Source: JBQCHF01 sp051953655
Lineage (GTDB): Bacteria; Actinomycetota; Actinomycetes; Motilibacterales; Motilibacteraceae
NCBI GenBank assembly: GCA_051953655.1
Contig: JBQCIO010000353.1
Location: 1 to 33,325, forward strand
DNA length: 33,325 nucleotides
Direction: 5' to 3'
Positions within the stretch are counted from its first letter, which is position 1; each line of letters opens with the position of its first letter. Of the stretch, positions 22,676 to 30,266 are shown one piece after another. The notes under the pieces were generated by a model. It saw only the letters and a list, made by a program, of their open reading frames with translations, was not told the origin of the DNA and did no database searches. The translations under genes were made by a program, and so were the position numbers.

Positions 22676-23989
22676 GTGAGCGAGCAGCTGTGGTCCGCCC
22701 CGGTCGCGCCCGGTCCGGTGCGCGCCGTCGTCGACGTGCCCGGCTCCAAGTCCCTCACCAACCGCCAGCTGGTCCTCGCCGCGCTCGCCGACGGGCCCTC
22801 GCTGCTGCGCCGCCCGCTGCGGGCGCGCGACACCCGCCTCATGGCCGCCGCCCTGCGCGCGCTCGGGGTCGGCGTCGAGGACGTCGAGGTGCCCGGCGAC
22901 CCCGAGCCGGCCTGGCGGGTCACGCCGGCTCCGCTGCGCGGGGACGCCGACGTCGACTGCGGGCTGGCCGGCACCGTGATGCGGTTCGTGCCCCCGCTGG
23001 CCGCGCTGGCCGCCGGCGACGTGCGGCTCGACGGCGACCCGCGGGCCCGCGAACGGCCGATGGGACCGGTGCTGCAGGCGCTGCGCGCGCTCGGGGTGGA
23101 CCTGGACAGCACCGGCCTGGACACCCTGCCGGTCACCGTGCACGGCCGCGGCCGGGTGCCCGGCGGCGAGGTCGCGCTGGACGCCTCGGCGTCCTCGCAG
23201 TTCGTCTCCGCGCTGCTGCTCGCCGGCGCGCGCTACGACACCGGCGTCCTGGTGCGGCACGTGGGGGCCCCGCTGCCGAGCCGGCCGCACGTGGACATGA
23301 CCCTCGCGGTGCTGGCCGAGCGCGGCGTGCGCTGGTCCGAGCCGGAGCCGGACGTGTGGCGGGTCGAGCCGGGGCCGGTCCGGGCGCTGGACGTCGTGGT
23401 CGAGCCCGACCTGTCCAACGCCGGTCCCTTCCTGGCCGCGGCCGCCGTCACCGGTGGCGCGGTCACCGTGCCCGGCTGGCCGGCCCGGACCACCCAGGCC
23501 GGCGACGCGATGCCCGGTCTGCTCGAGGCGCTGGGGGCGCAGGTGGAGCGGGGCGACGGCCGGCTCACGGTGCGCGGCACCGGCCGGCTGCACGGCGCCG
23601 ACCTCCAGATGCACGACGTCGGCGAGCTGGTCCCGACCATCGCGGCGGTGGCGGCGCTGGCCGACTCCCCCACCCGGATCCGCGGCGTCGCGCACCTGCG
23701 TGGCCACGAGACCGACCGGCTGGCCGCGCTGGTGGCCGAGCTCACCGGCCTGGGCGGCGACGCCGAGGAGACCGAGGACGGGCTGGTCGTGCGGCCCGCG
23801 CCGCTCGAGGGCGGGGTCTGGCGCTCCTACGCCGACCACCGGATGGCGACCGCCGGCGCGGTGGTCGGGCTGGTGGTGCCGGGCGTGCAGGTGGAGGACG
23901 TCGCCACCACCGCCAAGACGCTGCCGGACTTCCCCGGGATGTGGGCGGCCATGCTGCGGTCCGACCGGCTCGAGGGCGGCGCAGCCTGA
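22676..23989 (+). CDS. aroA: 3-phosphoshikimate 1-carboxyvinyltransferase (EPSP synthase)
   Basis: A 437-residue enzyme of the shikimate pathway that transfers the enolpyruvyl group of PEP to shikimate-3-phosphate. PGSKSLTNRQLVLAAL (about 22-37) binds S3P, CGLAGTVMRFVPPLAAL holds the PEP loop, ASASSQFVSALLLAGAR is the SSQF-type segment, and VEPDLSNAGPFLAAAAV and DYADHRMATAGAVVGL (as SYADHRMAT) contain catalytic Asp/His/Arg residues. GTG 22676 gives SEQLWSAPVAPGPVRA and follows a -10 box by 7 bases. The stop TGA overlaps the first codon of rsgA, so the genes are cotranscribed. Confidence 0.95.
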   Translation: MSEQLWSAPVAPGPVRAVVDVPGSKSLTNRQLVLAALADGPSLLRRPLRARDTRLMAAALRALGVGVEDVEVPGDPEPAWRVTPAPLRGDADVDCGLAGTVMRFVPPLAALAAGDVRLDGDPRARERPMGPVLQALRALGVDLDSTGLDTLPVTVHGRGRVPGGEVALDASASSQFVSALLLAGARYDTGVLVRHVGAPLPSRPHVDMTLAVLAERGVRWSEPEPDVWRVEPGPVRALDVVVEPDLSNAGPFLAAAAVTGGAVTVPGWPARTTQAGDAMPGLLEALGAQVERGDGRLTVRGTGRLHGADLQMHDVGELVPTIAAVAALADSPTRIRGVAHLRGHETDRLAALVAELTGLGGDAEETEDGLVVRPAPLEGGVWRSYADHRMATAGAVVGLVVPGVQVEDVATTAKTLPDFPGMWAAMLRSDRLEGGAA

Positions 23990-25059
23990 CCGGTCCGCGC
24001 CGGCGAAGCCACCGGCACCTCGACGAGGACGACGTCCGGGTCCGGCCCGGGCGCGGCAAGTCGCGCCCACGCACCAAGGACCGGCCGGGGCACGAAGGCG
24101 CCGCCACCGGCCGGGTCGTCACCGTGGACCGGGGCCGCTTCCGGGTGCTGCTGGACCGCGTCGACGGGCGCGCCCGGATCAGCCCGGACGAGATCACGGC
24201 CGGCGAGATCACGGCCATGAAGGCCCGCGAGCTGGGCCGCAAGGGCGTCGTCGTCGGCGACCGGGTGGGCGTCGTCGGCGACCTGGCCGGCGGGCCGGAC
24301 GCGCTGGCCCGGATCGTGCGGGTGGAGCCGCGCAGCTCGGTGCTGCGCCGCACCGCCGACGACACCGACCCGGTGGAGCGGGTGCTGGTGGCCAACGCCG
24401 ACCGGCTCGCCGTGGTCATGGCGCTGGCCGATCCCGAGCCGCAGCCGCGCCTGCTCGACCGCTGCCTGGTGGCCGCCTTCGACGCCGGGCTCGAGCCGCT
24501 GCTCGTGCTCACCAAGGCCGACCTGGCCAACCCCGAGCCGTTCCTGCGCTCCTACGCCGCCCTGGACGTGCCCTACGTCGTCACCTCCCGGGTGGCGGAC
24601 AGCGACGATGCCGCCGGACGGCACCTCGAGCTCGGCCCGCTGCGCGAGCGGCTGGCCACCGGCACGACGGTGCTCGTGGGCTCCTCCGGCGTCGGCAAGT
24701 CGACCCTGGTCAACGCGCTCGTCCCCGGGGCCGCCCGCAGCACCGGCGAGGTCAACGCGGTGACCGGCCGCGGCCGGCACACCTCGACCAGCGCCCTGCT
24801 GCTGCCGCTGCCCGGCGGCGGCGAGGTGATCGACACCCCCGGCGTGCGCTCGTTCGGGCTGGCGCACGTGGACCCGGCGCGGGTGCTGCGCGCCTTCCCC
24901 GACCTGGAGGCCGGCACGGCCGAGTGCCCCCGCTCGTGCTCGCACGACGAGCCCGAGTGCGCGCTGGACGACTGGGTGGCGGCCGGCCACGCCGAGCCCG
25001 CCCGCCTGGAGTCCCTGCGCCGGCTGCTGCGGGCGCGCGAGCCCCAGCTGGGGGACTGA
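23986..25059 (+). CDS. rsgA: Ribosome small-subunit GTPase RsgA, unusual CTG start
   Basis: A circularly permuted GTPase (357 residues from CTG). The OB-fold begins after the conserved DEDDVRVRPGRGKSRPRTKDR. G4 is LTKAD, G5 is TSRVAD, G1 is VGSSGVGKSTLVNAL and G3 is DTPGVRSFGL; the Cys/His zinc knuckle is ECPRSCSHDEPEC. It helps late maturation of the 30S subunit. Homologues tend to start M-T-G right before the conserved DEDDVR block; here that position is CTG (LTGPRRR) overlapping the aroA TGA. The only canonical upstream option is GTG 23941, which overlaps aroA by 49 bp and has no ribosome-binding site; the next downstream, a GTG inside the OB-fold, would delete conserved sequence. Confidence 0.92.
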   Translation: MTGPRRRSHRHLDEDDVRVRPGRGKSRPRTKDRPGHEGAATGRVVTVDRGRFRVLLDRVDGRARISPDEITAGEITAMKARELGRKGVVVGDRVGVVGDLAGGPDALARIVRVEPRSSVLRRTADDTDPVERVLVANADRLAVVMALADPEPQPRLLDRCLVAAFDAGLEPLLVLTKADLANPEPFLRSYAALDVPYVVTSRVADSDDAAGRHLELGPLRERLATGTTVLVGSSGVGKSTLVNALVPGAARSTGEVNAVTGRGRHTSTSALLLPLPGGGEVIDTPGVRSFGLAHVDPARVLRAFPDLEAGTAECPRSCSHDEPECALDDWVAAGHAEPARLESLRRLLRAREPQLGD

Positions 25060-25081
25060 CCGGGGCAGTTTCACGCCCCGG
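25060..25081 (+). terminator. Terminator after rsgA
   Basis: CCGGGGC (25060-25066) pairs with GCCCCGG (25075-25081) over a loop AGTTTCAC, directly at the rsgA stop. Confidence 0.7.
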
Positions 25082-25086
25082 ACCTT

Positions 25087-25188
25087 GACCGATTTGCGCA
25101 CACAGCCTCCCGCCGGCACGCGGCGAGTCGCCCGCCGGCGGCACCGACACGCCGGCCCGGCGCCGGGCCCTGTGTGCGCAATTCGGTC
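25087..25188. repeat. 102-bp inverted-repeat element, 19-bp ends
   Basis: GACCGATTTGCGCACACAG (25087-25105) and its near-complement at 25170-25188 (18 of 19 pairs) flank 64 bp of nearly pure G/C sequence. No ORF is inside. It lies between rsgA and the DUF2231 gene, which converge. It could be a non-autonomous mobile or REP-like element, or a large terminator. Confidence 0.65.
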
Positions 25189-25215
25189 TACGGCAGGCCC
25201 GAGGGAACGCTGGCG

Positions 25216-25785
25216 TCAGTCGCCGGCGCTGGTGCCGGCCACCCTGCCCTGCCAGGCGGCGCGGGCGCCGGAGTCGCCGACCCGGTAGACCTGCACGGCG
25301 TTGGCCAGGGCGAGCAGGACGGTCAGCACCGCGAGCACCCGGACCAGGGCCCGACCGCGGGTGGCCACGGCCGGCCGCGGGCGCGCGAGCACGGCGACCC
25401 CTCCGCCGTCCTGGCCCCGCTCCTCCCCCGTCCCGGCGCCGCGAGCCTGGTCGACGCCGTCATCGGGACGCGGCGGCCGAGCGACCAGGACCAGCAGCGC
25501 CGTCACCACCAGCAACGGCAGCGCGAACCAGATGAGCTGCTGGCCCAGCCGCTGGTGCTCGAGCGGGAAGCCCACCCGCGCGGCCAGCGCCTGCCCGGAC
25601 CGGGTGGCCAGCGGGATGGCCAGGGTGGCCAGCAGCAGAACGCCCACGACGAGCCATCCGTAGCGCTCTCGCCATGCCGCACGCAGCGCGATCGCCACCG
25701 CGCCGAGCACGCCGAGGGGCAGCAGCACGACGACGGCGTGCACCACGAGCGGGTGCACCGGGACGCCGTTGACGAGGTCGAGCAC
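25216..25785 (-). CDS. DUF2231 membrane protein
   Basis: A 189-residue protein with four hydrophobic segments. The N-terminus NGVPVHPLVVHAVVVLLPLGVLGAVAIAL carries the HPLxVH motif of DUF2231, and LEHQRLGQQLIWFALPLLVV and LVRVLAVLTVLLALANAVQVYRVG follow. A hydrophilic loop (about 105-145) is Asp/Gly/Arg-rich. Family function is unknown; it is often tied to heme or membrane redox proteins. GTG 25785 has GGGAG just upstream. Its 3' end faces the 102-bp element. Confidence 0.85.
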   Translation of the reverse strand: MLDLVNGVPVHPLVVHAVVVLLPLGVLGAVAIALRAAWRERYGWLVVGVLLLATLAIPLATRSGQALAARVGFPLEHQRLGQQLIWFALPLLVVTALLVLVARPPRPDDGVDQARGAGTGEERGQDGGGVAVLARPRPAVATRGRALVRVLAVLTVLLALANAVQVYRVGDSGARAAWQGRVAGTSAGD

Positions 25786-25978
25786 GGGAGCTCCCGAGGG
25801 GCGGTGCGGCCGGCCCGGCGGCCGGGGTCCGGAGACACCGGACCACCCCGTCCAACGGGCGCAGGGCGGGGCGGGTTCACCCTGGACGCACCGAGATGCC
25901 GCACGGATCGGTGGCCATCACCAGGCACAGCGGCGCAACGCCGCCGCCACTCGTCGCCGGTGGGGTACCCGGCGAGCC

Positions 25979-26452
25979 CTACCCGCTCTGCGCCCCCGAC
26001 GTGGCCAGCCGCGCCCGCAGCCGGTCCCGGGCCCGGGTGAGGTCACGGGTGGCGTGGGCGTTGGCCGGCTGCGCCGCGGCCGGCCGGGCGAGCCAGGCGT
26101 GGCACACCGCATGGGCCTGGGCCGGCTGGCCGGCGGCCTCGAGCAGCTCGACGGCGCGCTCGTAGGTCCACGGCGTGTCGACGCCGATGGCGACGCCGTG
26201 CAGCAGGGTGCTCAGCTCGCGCTGCTGCCCGCGGGGCACGGCGGCGGCCAGCGGGGTGCCGTCCAGGCTCCACCCGTCGACGGTGGCGCGCGGGACGACC
26301 AGGGCGGCGGGCTCCACCTCGGGCGGAGCGCTGCTGCGGCGGAACGGGTTGGGCAGCGGGCTCCTGGGTCTCCCCCGTCGGCGGCTCGGTCCGGCGCACC
26401 CACCTGCCGACCGGGCGGGCCCACCGGGCGGGGACCGCGTGCGCAGCGTCAC
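25979..26452 (-). CDS. Hypothetical protein, conserved C-terminal helices
   Basis: A 157-residue ORF of unknown function. Residues 1-40 are Arg/Pro/Ser-rich and may be untranslated; the likely real part begins near NPFRRSSAPPEVEPAALVVP. A conserved-looking core is WSLDGTPLAAAVPRGQQRELSTLLHGVAIGVDTPWTYERAVELLEAAGQPAQAHAVCHAWLAR, which resembles a TPR-like pair of helices. There is no signal or membrane segment. GTG 26452 has AGGG touching it; the start is uncertain. It is divergent from hisN. Confidence 0.6.
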   Translation of the reverse strand: MTLRTRSPPGGPARSAGGCAGPSRRRGRPRSPLPNPFRRSSAPPEVEPAALVVPRATVDGWSLDGTPLAAAVPRGQQRELSTLLHGVAIGVDTPWTYERAVELLEAAGQPAQAHAVCHAWLARPAAAQPANAHATRDLTRARDRLRARLATSGAQSG

Positions 26453-26521
26453 CCCTGCAACTCGCTGTCACCGACCCACCCGCAGTATGGCCGGGCGACG
26501 GCCCGCGTACACCGGTCTGAT

Positions 26522-26543
26522 CGGCCGCTCCGGGAAGCGGCCG
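26522..26543 (+). promoter_or_regulatory. Hairpin upstream of hisN
   Basis: CGGCCGCT (26522-26529) pairs with AGCGGCCG (26536-26543) over a 6-base loop, 13 bases before the hisN Shine-Dalgarno (GGAGG, 26556-26560). It may be a 5'-leader structure; no upstream gene on this strand needs a terminator here. Confidence 0.35.
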
Positions 26544-26568
26544 CGCGCCCTCCCCGGAGGCGCTATGG

Positions 26569-27387
26569 GTGACCGGTAGCGTGCCCATCGTGCCGGGCTA
26601 CGACGACGACCTCCGCCTCGCCCACGTCCTCGCGGACGAGGCCGACGCGGTCACCAGCGCGCGGTTCAAGGCGCTCGACCTCGTCGTGGACACCAAGCCC
26701 GACCTCACCCCGGTCAGCGACGCCGACCGCGCCGCCGAGGAGGCCATCCGGTCGGCGCTGCGCCGGGCCCGTCCGCGCGACGCGGTCCACGGCGAGGAGT
26801 TCGCCGACACCGGCCAAGGCCCGCGCCGGTGGGTCATCGACCCGATCGACGGCACCAAGAACTACGTGCGGGGCGTGCCGGTGTGGGCCACCCTCATCGC
26901 CCTCACCGACGCCGACGAGGTCGTCGCCGCGGTCGTGTCCGCCCCGGCGCTCGGCCGGCGCTGGTGGGCCGGCAAGGGCGCGGGGGCCTGGACCGGCCGC
27001 AGCCTGAGCGCCGCCTCTGCGCTGCACGTCTCCGGCGTCACCGACCTCGCGGACGCCTCCCTGTCCTACTCCAGCCTCGGCGGCTGGGCAGAGCGCGGGC
27101 AGCTGCAGGCCTTCCTCGACCTCTACCGCAAGACCTGGCGCCAGCGCGCCTTCGGCGACTTCTGGTCCTACATGCTGGTGGCCGAGGGGGCCGTCGACGT
27201 CGCGTGCGAACCCGAGGTCGCGCTGCACGACCTCGCCGCGGTGTCCCTGATCGTGGAGGAGGCCGGCGGCCGGTTCACCTCGCTCGACGGCTCCCCCGGC
27301 CCCGGCCACGGCAGCGCGGTGGCCAGCAACGGCCCGCTGCACGACGACGTCCTGGCCCTGCTCGGCGGCGCCGCCCGCCCCGCCTGA
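26569..27387 (+). CDS. hisN: Histidinol-phosphatase, inositol-monophosphatase family
   Basis: A 272-residue Mg-dependent phosphatase that removes phosphate from L-histidinol phosphate. Metal ligands lie in AVHGEEF and WVIDPIDGTKNYVRGVPVWATL, and the C-terminal motif is EPEVALHDLAAVSLIVEEAGG, the position where IMPases read WDxAA. The sequence FGDFWSYMLVAEGAVDVACEPEV resembles actinobacterial HisN more than SuhB. GTG 26569 is 8 bases after GGAGG; the ATG at 26565 opens only a 4-codon ORF. No other his gene is near. It converges on a membrane protein gene. Confidence 0.9.
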   Translation: MTGSVPIVPGYDDDLRLAHVLADEADAVTSARFKALDLVVDTKPDLTPVSDADRAAEEAIRSALRRARPRDAVHGEEFADTGQGPRRWVIDPIDGTKNYVRGVPVWATLIALTDADEVVAAVVSAPALGRRWWAGKGAGAWTGRSLSAASALHVSGVTDLADASLSYSSLGGWAERGQLQAFLDLYRKTWRQRAFGDFWSYMLVAEGAVDVACEPEVALHDLAAVSLIVEEAGGRFTSLDGSPGPGHGSAVASNGPLHDDVLALLGGAARPA

Positions 27388-27390
27388 CAG

Positions 27391-27411
27391 CTCCCCCTCT
27401 CGCACGGGGAG
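27391..27411. terminator. Terminator between convergent genes
   Basis: CTCCCC (27391-27396) pairs with GGGGAG (27406-27411), bracketed by two copies of TGACAG. It lies just after the hisN stop and serves the opposing membrane protein gene too. Confidence 0.6.
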
Positions 27412-27421
27412 AGGTGACAGG

Positions 27422-28216
27422 TCAGGCGGCGTCGGCCAGCGCGGGGACGTCGTCGACGGGTGCGACGACGTCGGCGGGGCCGCGGCGCAGCCGCTGGGCG
27501 AGGCGGACCAGGTGCGGGGCCAGGAGCAGGGCGGCCAGGTCGAACCAGCCGTAGCCGCCCGCGGCGCCGCTCGGCGGGTTGCCGATGCTGACGATGCCGG
27601 TGGGGTCGTGGGTGGCCCAGACCCAGGTGCCGACGTGGGTGCCGAGCAGCTCGAGGTAGCCGACGATCCAGAACGCGCCGACGTAGACCAGCCGGGACCG
27701 GCCGACGGCGAGGAAGAAGGCCAGGCAGCAGAACCAGAACGCGCCGAGCGCGTCGGGCCGGGCGGCCAGCACGCCGTGCACGGCCCAGCCGCCGCCGAGG
27801 ACCAGCACCAGCGCGACCAGCGGCCGGCGCCATCGCGCGGCCAGGGCGGAGCGCCCGAGGGCCAGCGCGCAGAGGTAGACGAGCCCGTGGCCGGGCGGTA
27901 CGTAGGCCGGCACGTTGTCGAACCGGTAGGCGTAGACGTGCAGCAACGGCGAGAACGTGTACTCGATCGCCGAGGCGAACACGACGACGACGCCGATCTG
28001 CGCGCGCACCAGCGGTGTCTCGCGGGCGGCGAGGCCGAGCAGCAGCGCCCAGGTCGCCACCCCCAGCAGCCGCTGGGTGAGCAGCGAGCCGTGCGCGTCG
28101 GTGAGCAGGACCACGGTGATCCAGCCGAAGACCGTGCCGGCCACCGCGAGGTCGCGCGCCGACGACCTCACCGCAGAGCGCAGCGAGGCCACCGGCAGGT
28201 CGGACGTCTCCACCAC
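27422..28216 (-). CDS. Conserved polytopic membrane protein, function unknown
   Basis: A 264-residue protein with about eight membrane helices. Conserved-looking blocks are EYTFSPLLHVYAYRFDNVPAYVPPGHGLVYLCAL and LGTHVGTWVWATHDPTGIVSIGNPPSGAAGGYGWFDLAA; I have no named family for it. The Pro/Gly/His-rich PPGHG and HDPTG loops face the same side and could bind a ligand. The C-terminus is soluble and acidic. GTG 28216 follows a short CGTG repeat without a strong ribosome-binding site. It shares strand with ppgK, 46 bp away. Confidence 0.75.
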   Translation of the reverse strand: MVETSDLPVASLRSAVRSSARDLAVAGTVFGWITVVLLTDAHGSLLTQRLLGVATWALLLGLAARETPLVRAQIGVVVVFASAIEYTFSPLLHVYAYRFDNVPAYVPPGHGLVYLCALALGRSALAARWRRPLVALVLVLGGGWAVHGVLAARPDALGAFWFCCLAFFLAVGRSRLVYVGAFWIVGYLELLGTHVGTWVWATHDPTGIVSIGNPPSGAAGGYGWFDLAALLLAPHLVRLAQRLRRGPADVVAPVDDVPALADAA

Positions 28217-28262
28217 GGAAGTCTTTCACCCGCGGCCGGACGCACCACGTGCTCCCCGGCGG

Positions 28263-29006
28263 TCAGGCCCCGGTGGCCTGGTGCGCCAGCAGCGCGGCCC
28301 CCACGATCCCGGCCTCGTTGCGCAGCTCCGCGGCCACGATCGGCGTGCGCAGCTCCAGCAGCGGCAGGAACTTCTGCGCCTTCCGGCTCACCCCGCCGCC
28401 GACGACGATGAGGTCCGGCCAGAACAGCGCCTCCAGGTGGCTGTAGTAGCGCTGCAGGCGCTTGGCCCACTTCTCCCAGGAGAGGTCCTCTCGGTCGCGG
28501 GCGGCGTCCGAGGCCTTGAGCTCGGCCTCGTGGCCGTCGACCTCCAGGTGCCCGAGCTCGGTGTTGGGCACCAGCTGCCCGTCGACGACCAGGGCCGAGC
28601 CGATCCCGGTGCCGAGCGTGGTCACTAGCACCACGCCGTCGACGTCCTTGGCCGCCCCGAAGGCCAGCTCGGCGTAGCCGGCGGCGTCGGCGTCGTTCAC
28701 CACGTGCGCCGGCCGGCCGGTGGCCCGGGACAGCAGCTGCTCGGCGGGGCAGTCGACCCAGCTCGGGTCGACGTTGGCGGCGGTCCGGGTGGTCCCGTGG
28801 GTGACCACGGCGGGGAAGGTGCAGCCGAAGGCGCCGTGCCAGCCGAAGCTGTCCAGCACCTCCTGGACGACGCCGGCGACGGCCTCCGGGGTGGCCGGGC
28901 TGGGGGTCGGGATGCGCACCCGTTCCTCCAGCAGCCGTCCGGTGGTGAGGTCGACCGGTGCGCCCTTGATGCCGCTGCCGCCGATGTCGATGCCGAAGCC
29001 ACGCAT
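28263..29006 (-). CDS. ppgK: Polyphosphate glucokinase
   Basis: A 247-residue ROK-related kinase using polyphosphate or ATP to phosphorylate glucose to glucose-6-phosphate. Phosphate-1 loop is GIDIGGSGIKGAPVDL (about 4-19); phosphate-2 is LVTTLGTGIGSALVVDG; NTELGHLEVDG is the sugar/ROK signature. The YYSHLEALFWPDLIVVGGGVSRK segment contains the adenosine site. ATG 29006 is preferred over 29015 because the protein begins MRGFGIDIGG and AGGA sits 9 bases upstream. It is divergent from a PPOX-family gene. Confidence 0.95.
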   Translation of the reverse strand: MRGFGIDIGGSGIKGAPVDLTTGRLLEERVRIPTPSPATPEAVAGVVQEVLDSFGWHGAFGCTFPAVVTHGTTRTAANVDPSWVDCPAEQLLSRATGRPAHVVNDADAAGYAELAFGAAKDVDGVVLVTTLGTGIGSALVVDGQLVPNTELGHLEVDGHEAELKASDAARDREDLSWEKWAKRLQRYYSHLEALFWPDLIVVGGGVSRKAQKFLPLLELRTPIVAAELRNEAGIVGAALLAHQATGA

Positions 29007-29111
29007 GCTGCGCATCCTGCCCGCTGCACGGGCACGGCTCACAACCGTTCGCGCGACGGGGGCGGACCTTCGCCCCTGGCGGGCCGGGCGGGCCGGACGA
29101 AGGCTGTCCGC

Positions 29112-29546
29112 ATGACGACCCGGTGGGACTCCCGCACGGGTGAGCTGGTCCTGGACGAGGACGCGTGCTGGGAGCTGCTCGAGGACGCCGACGTCGGCCG
29201 GCTGGCCCTCGTCGTCGTCGGTGAACCGGAGATCTTCCCGGTCAACTTCGCGGTGGACGGGCGCACCCTGCTGCTGCGCACCGCCGAGGGCACCAAGCTC
29301 GCGGCCCTGGTCATGCACGACCGGGTCGCCTTCGAGGTCGACGGCTACGACGCGGCCGGCGGCGAGGCGTGGAGCGTGGTCCTCAAAGGGGTCGCGCACC
29401 GCCTCGAGCGCTTCGACGACATCTACGCCGCCGAGGACGTCCCGCTGTTCCCATGGAACGTCACGCCCAAGCAGGTCTTCGTGCGCATCGTGCCGACGTC
29501 GCTGGACGGGCGACGCTTCACGGTCGTGACCGGCCCGCGGGAGTAG
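29112..29546 (+). CDS. Pyridoxamine 5'-phosphate oxidase family protein (FMN/F420-binding fold)
   Basis: A 144-residue split-barrel protein. It begins TTRWDSRTGELVLDEDACWELLEDADVGRLAL, with FPVNFAVDGRTLLLRTAEGTKLAAL forming the flavin-phosphate-binding strand pair, and VAFEVDGYD and WSVVLKGVAHRL following. Such short PPOX-fold proteins in actinobacteria bind FMN, F420 or heme; substrate unknown. ATG 29112 lies just after GGCTGTCCGC without a good ribosome-binding site. Confidence 0.85.
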   Translation: MTTRWDSRTGELVLDEDACWELLEDADVGRLALVVVGEPEIFPVNFAVDGRTLLLRTAEGTKLAALVMHDRVAFEVDGYDAAGGEAWSVVLKGVAHRLERFDDIYAAEDVPLFPWNVTPKQVFVRIVPTSLDGRRFTVVTGPRE

Positions 29547-29571
29547 GTCAGGCCTCCCGGCGAGGGGGGGG

Positions 29572-29967
29572 TCAGCGCGGACGACGCGGCGCGGGCGGGA
29601 CGGTCCGCCGGGTCCGCCGACGGGTGAGCTCGGCGACGGCGGCCTCGCGGCTGCCGTAGGTCTCGAACAGCGGCGTGCTTCCGGTGAGGTCGAGCAGCCG
29701 CCGGACCCGCGGCGGGACGCAGGCGACGGCGAGGTCGGCGGGCAGCAGCTGGGCGCGCCGCCGCGCGGTGAGCAGGGCGTGCAGCCCCCCGCTGTCGACG
29801 AAGGCGAGGTCGCGCAGGTCGAGCACGACGGCACCGCTGCGGCGCAGCTGCTCGAGCAGGGTGTCGGAGAGCAGGCCGGCGGAGGCGAGGTCGAGGTCGC
29901 CGGAGGGGGCGATGACGTCGACGGGGCCGGCGCGGGAGACGTCGACGGTGAGGGCGGGACAGGGCAT
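29572..29967 (-). CDS. STAS domain protein (anti-anti-sigma factor)
   Basis: A 131-residue STAS protein. The core is DVIAPSGDLDLASAGLLSDTLLEQL followed by AVVLDLRDLAFVDSGGLHALLTARR, where the Ser of DSGG is the usual kinase target. The last 20 residues are Arg/Pro-rich. It should bind an anti-sigma kinase in a partner-switching pathway; no such kinase is in the window. GAGAGG lies 6 bases before ATG 29967. The stop overlaps a run of seven G. Confidence 0.88.
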   Translation of the reverse strand: MPCPALTVDVSRAGPVDVIAPSGDLDLASAGLLSDTLLEQLRRSGAVVLDLRDLAFVDSGGLHALLTARRRAQLLPADLAVACVPPRVRRLLDLTGSTPLFETYGSREAAVAELTRRRTRRTVPPAPRRPR

Positions 29968-30266
29968 GAGCGGACCTCTCGGTGCTGGGACGGCCACCCG
30001 CGCAAGGACCGTGGGGCGCCGGGCGGTGGGGACGGGCCGAGGGGCACCCGCAGCGGGGAGGGAGCGCTCGGCGGAGGGGCTCCGCGGCGCACACCTCTCC
30101 CACGAGCGAACCGGGCGGGTGCGGACCGTGCGGCGGGCGTCGCTGCCCGCGGTCTCCCGGCCACCATAGCCCGCCCCGTCGTCGGGCGGCCTGGTCGCGG
30201 TAGCCGGTGCCGCGCCGGGGGAAGGCTGCTGCCAGCGGCGCGGTGCCGCTGCCGAGGAGGGACAGC
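29968..30266. other. 299-bp divergent intergenic region
   Basis: Between the STAS gene (-) and the FNT gene (+). TATGGT on the minus strand (30164-30169) could be a -10 box giving the STAS gene a leader of about 190 bases. No repeats, RNA gene or convincing operator were seen. Confidence 0.35.

Noticed and set aside
21739..24000. Long plus-strand open frame preceding rsgA
   Set aside because: It is antisense to the DUF3048 gene and out of frame with aroA; only its 3' part, rsgA, is real.
27391..27420. Direct repeats TGACAG flanking a short hairpin as a mobile element with target duplication
   Set aside because: Only about 20 bp lies between them; an ordinary terminator explains it.
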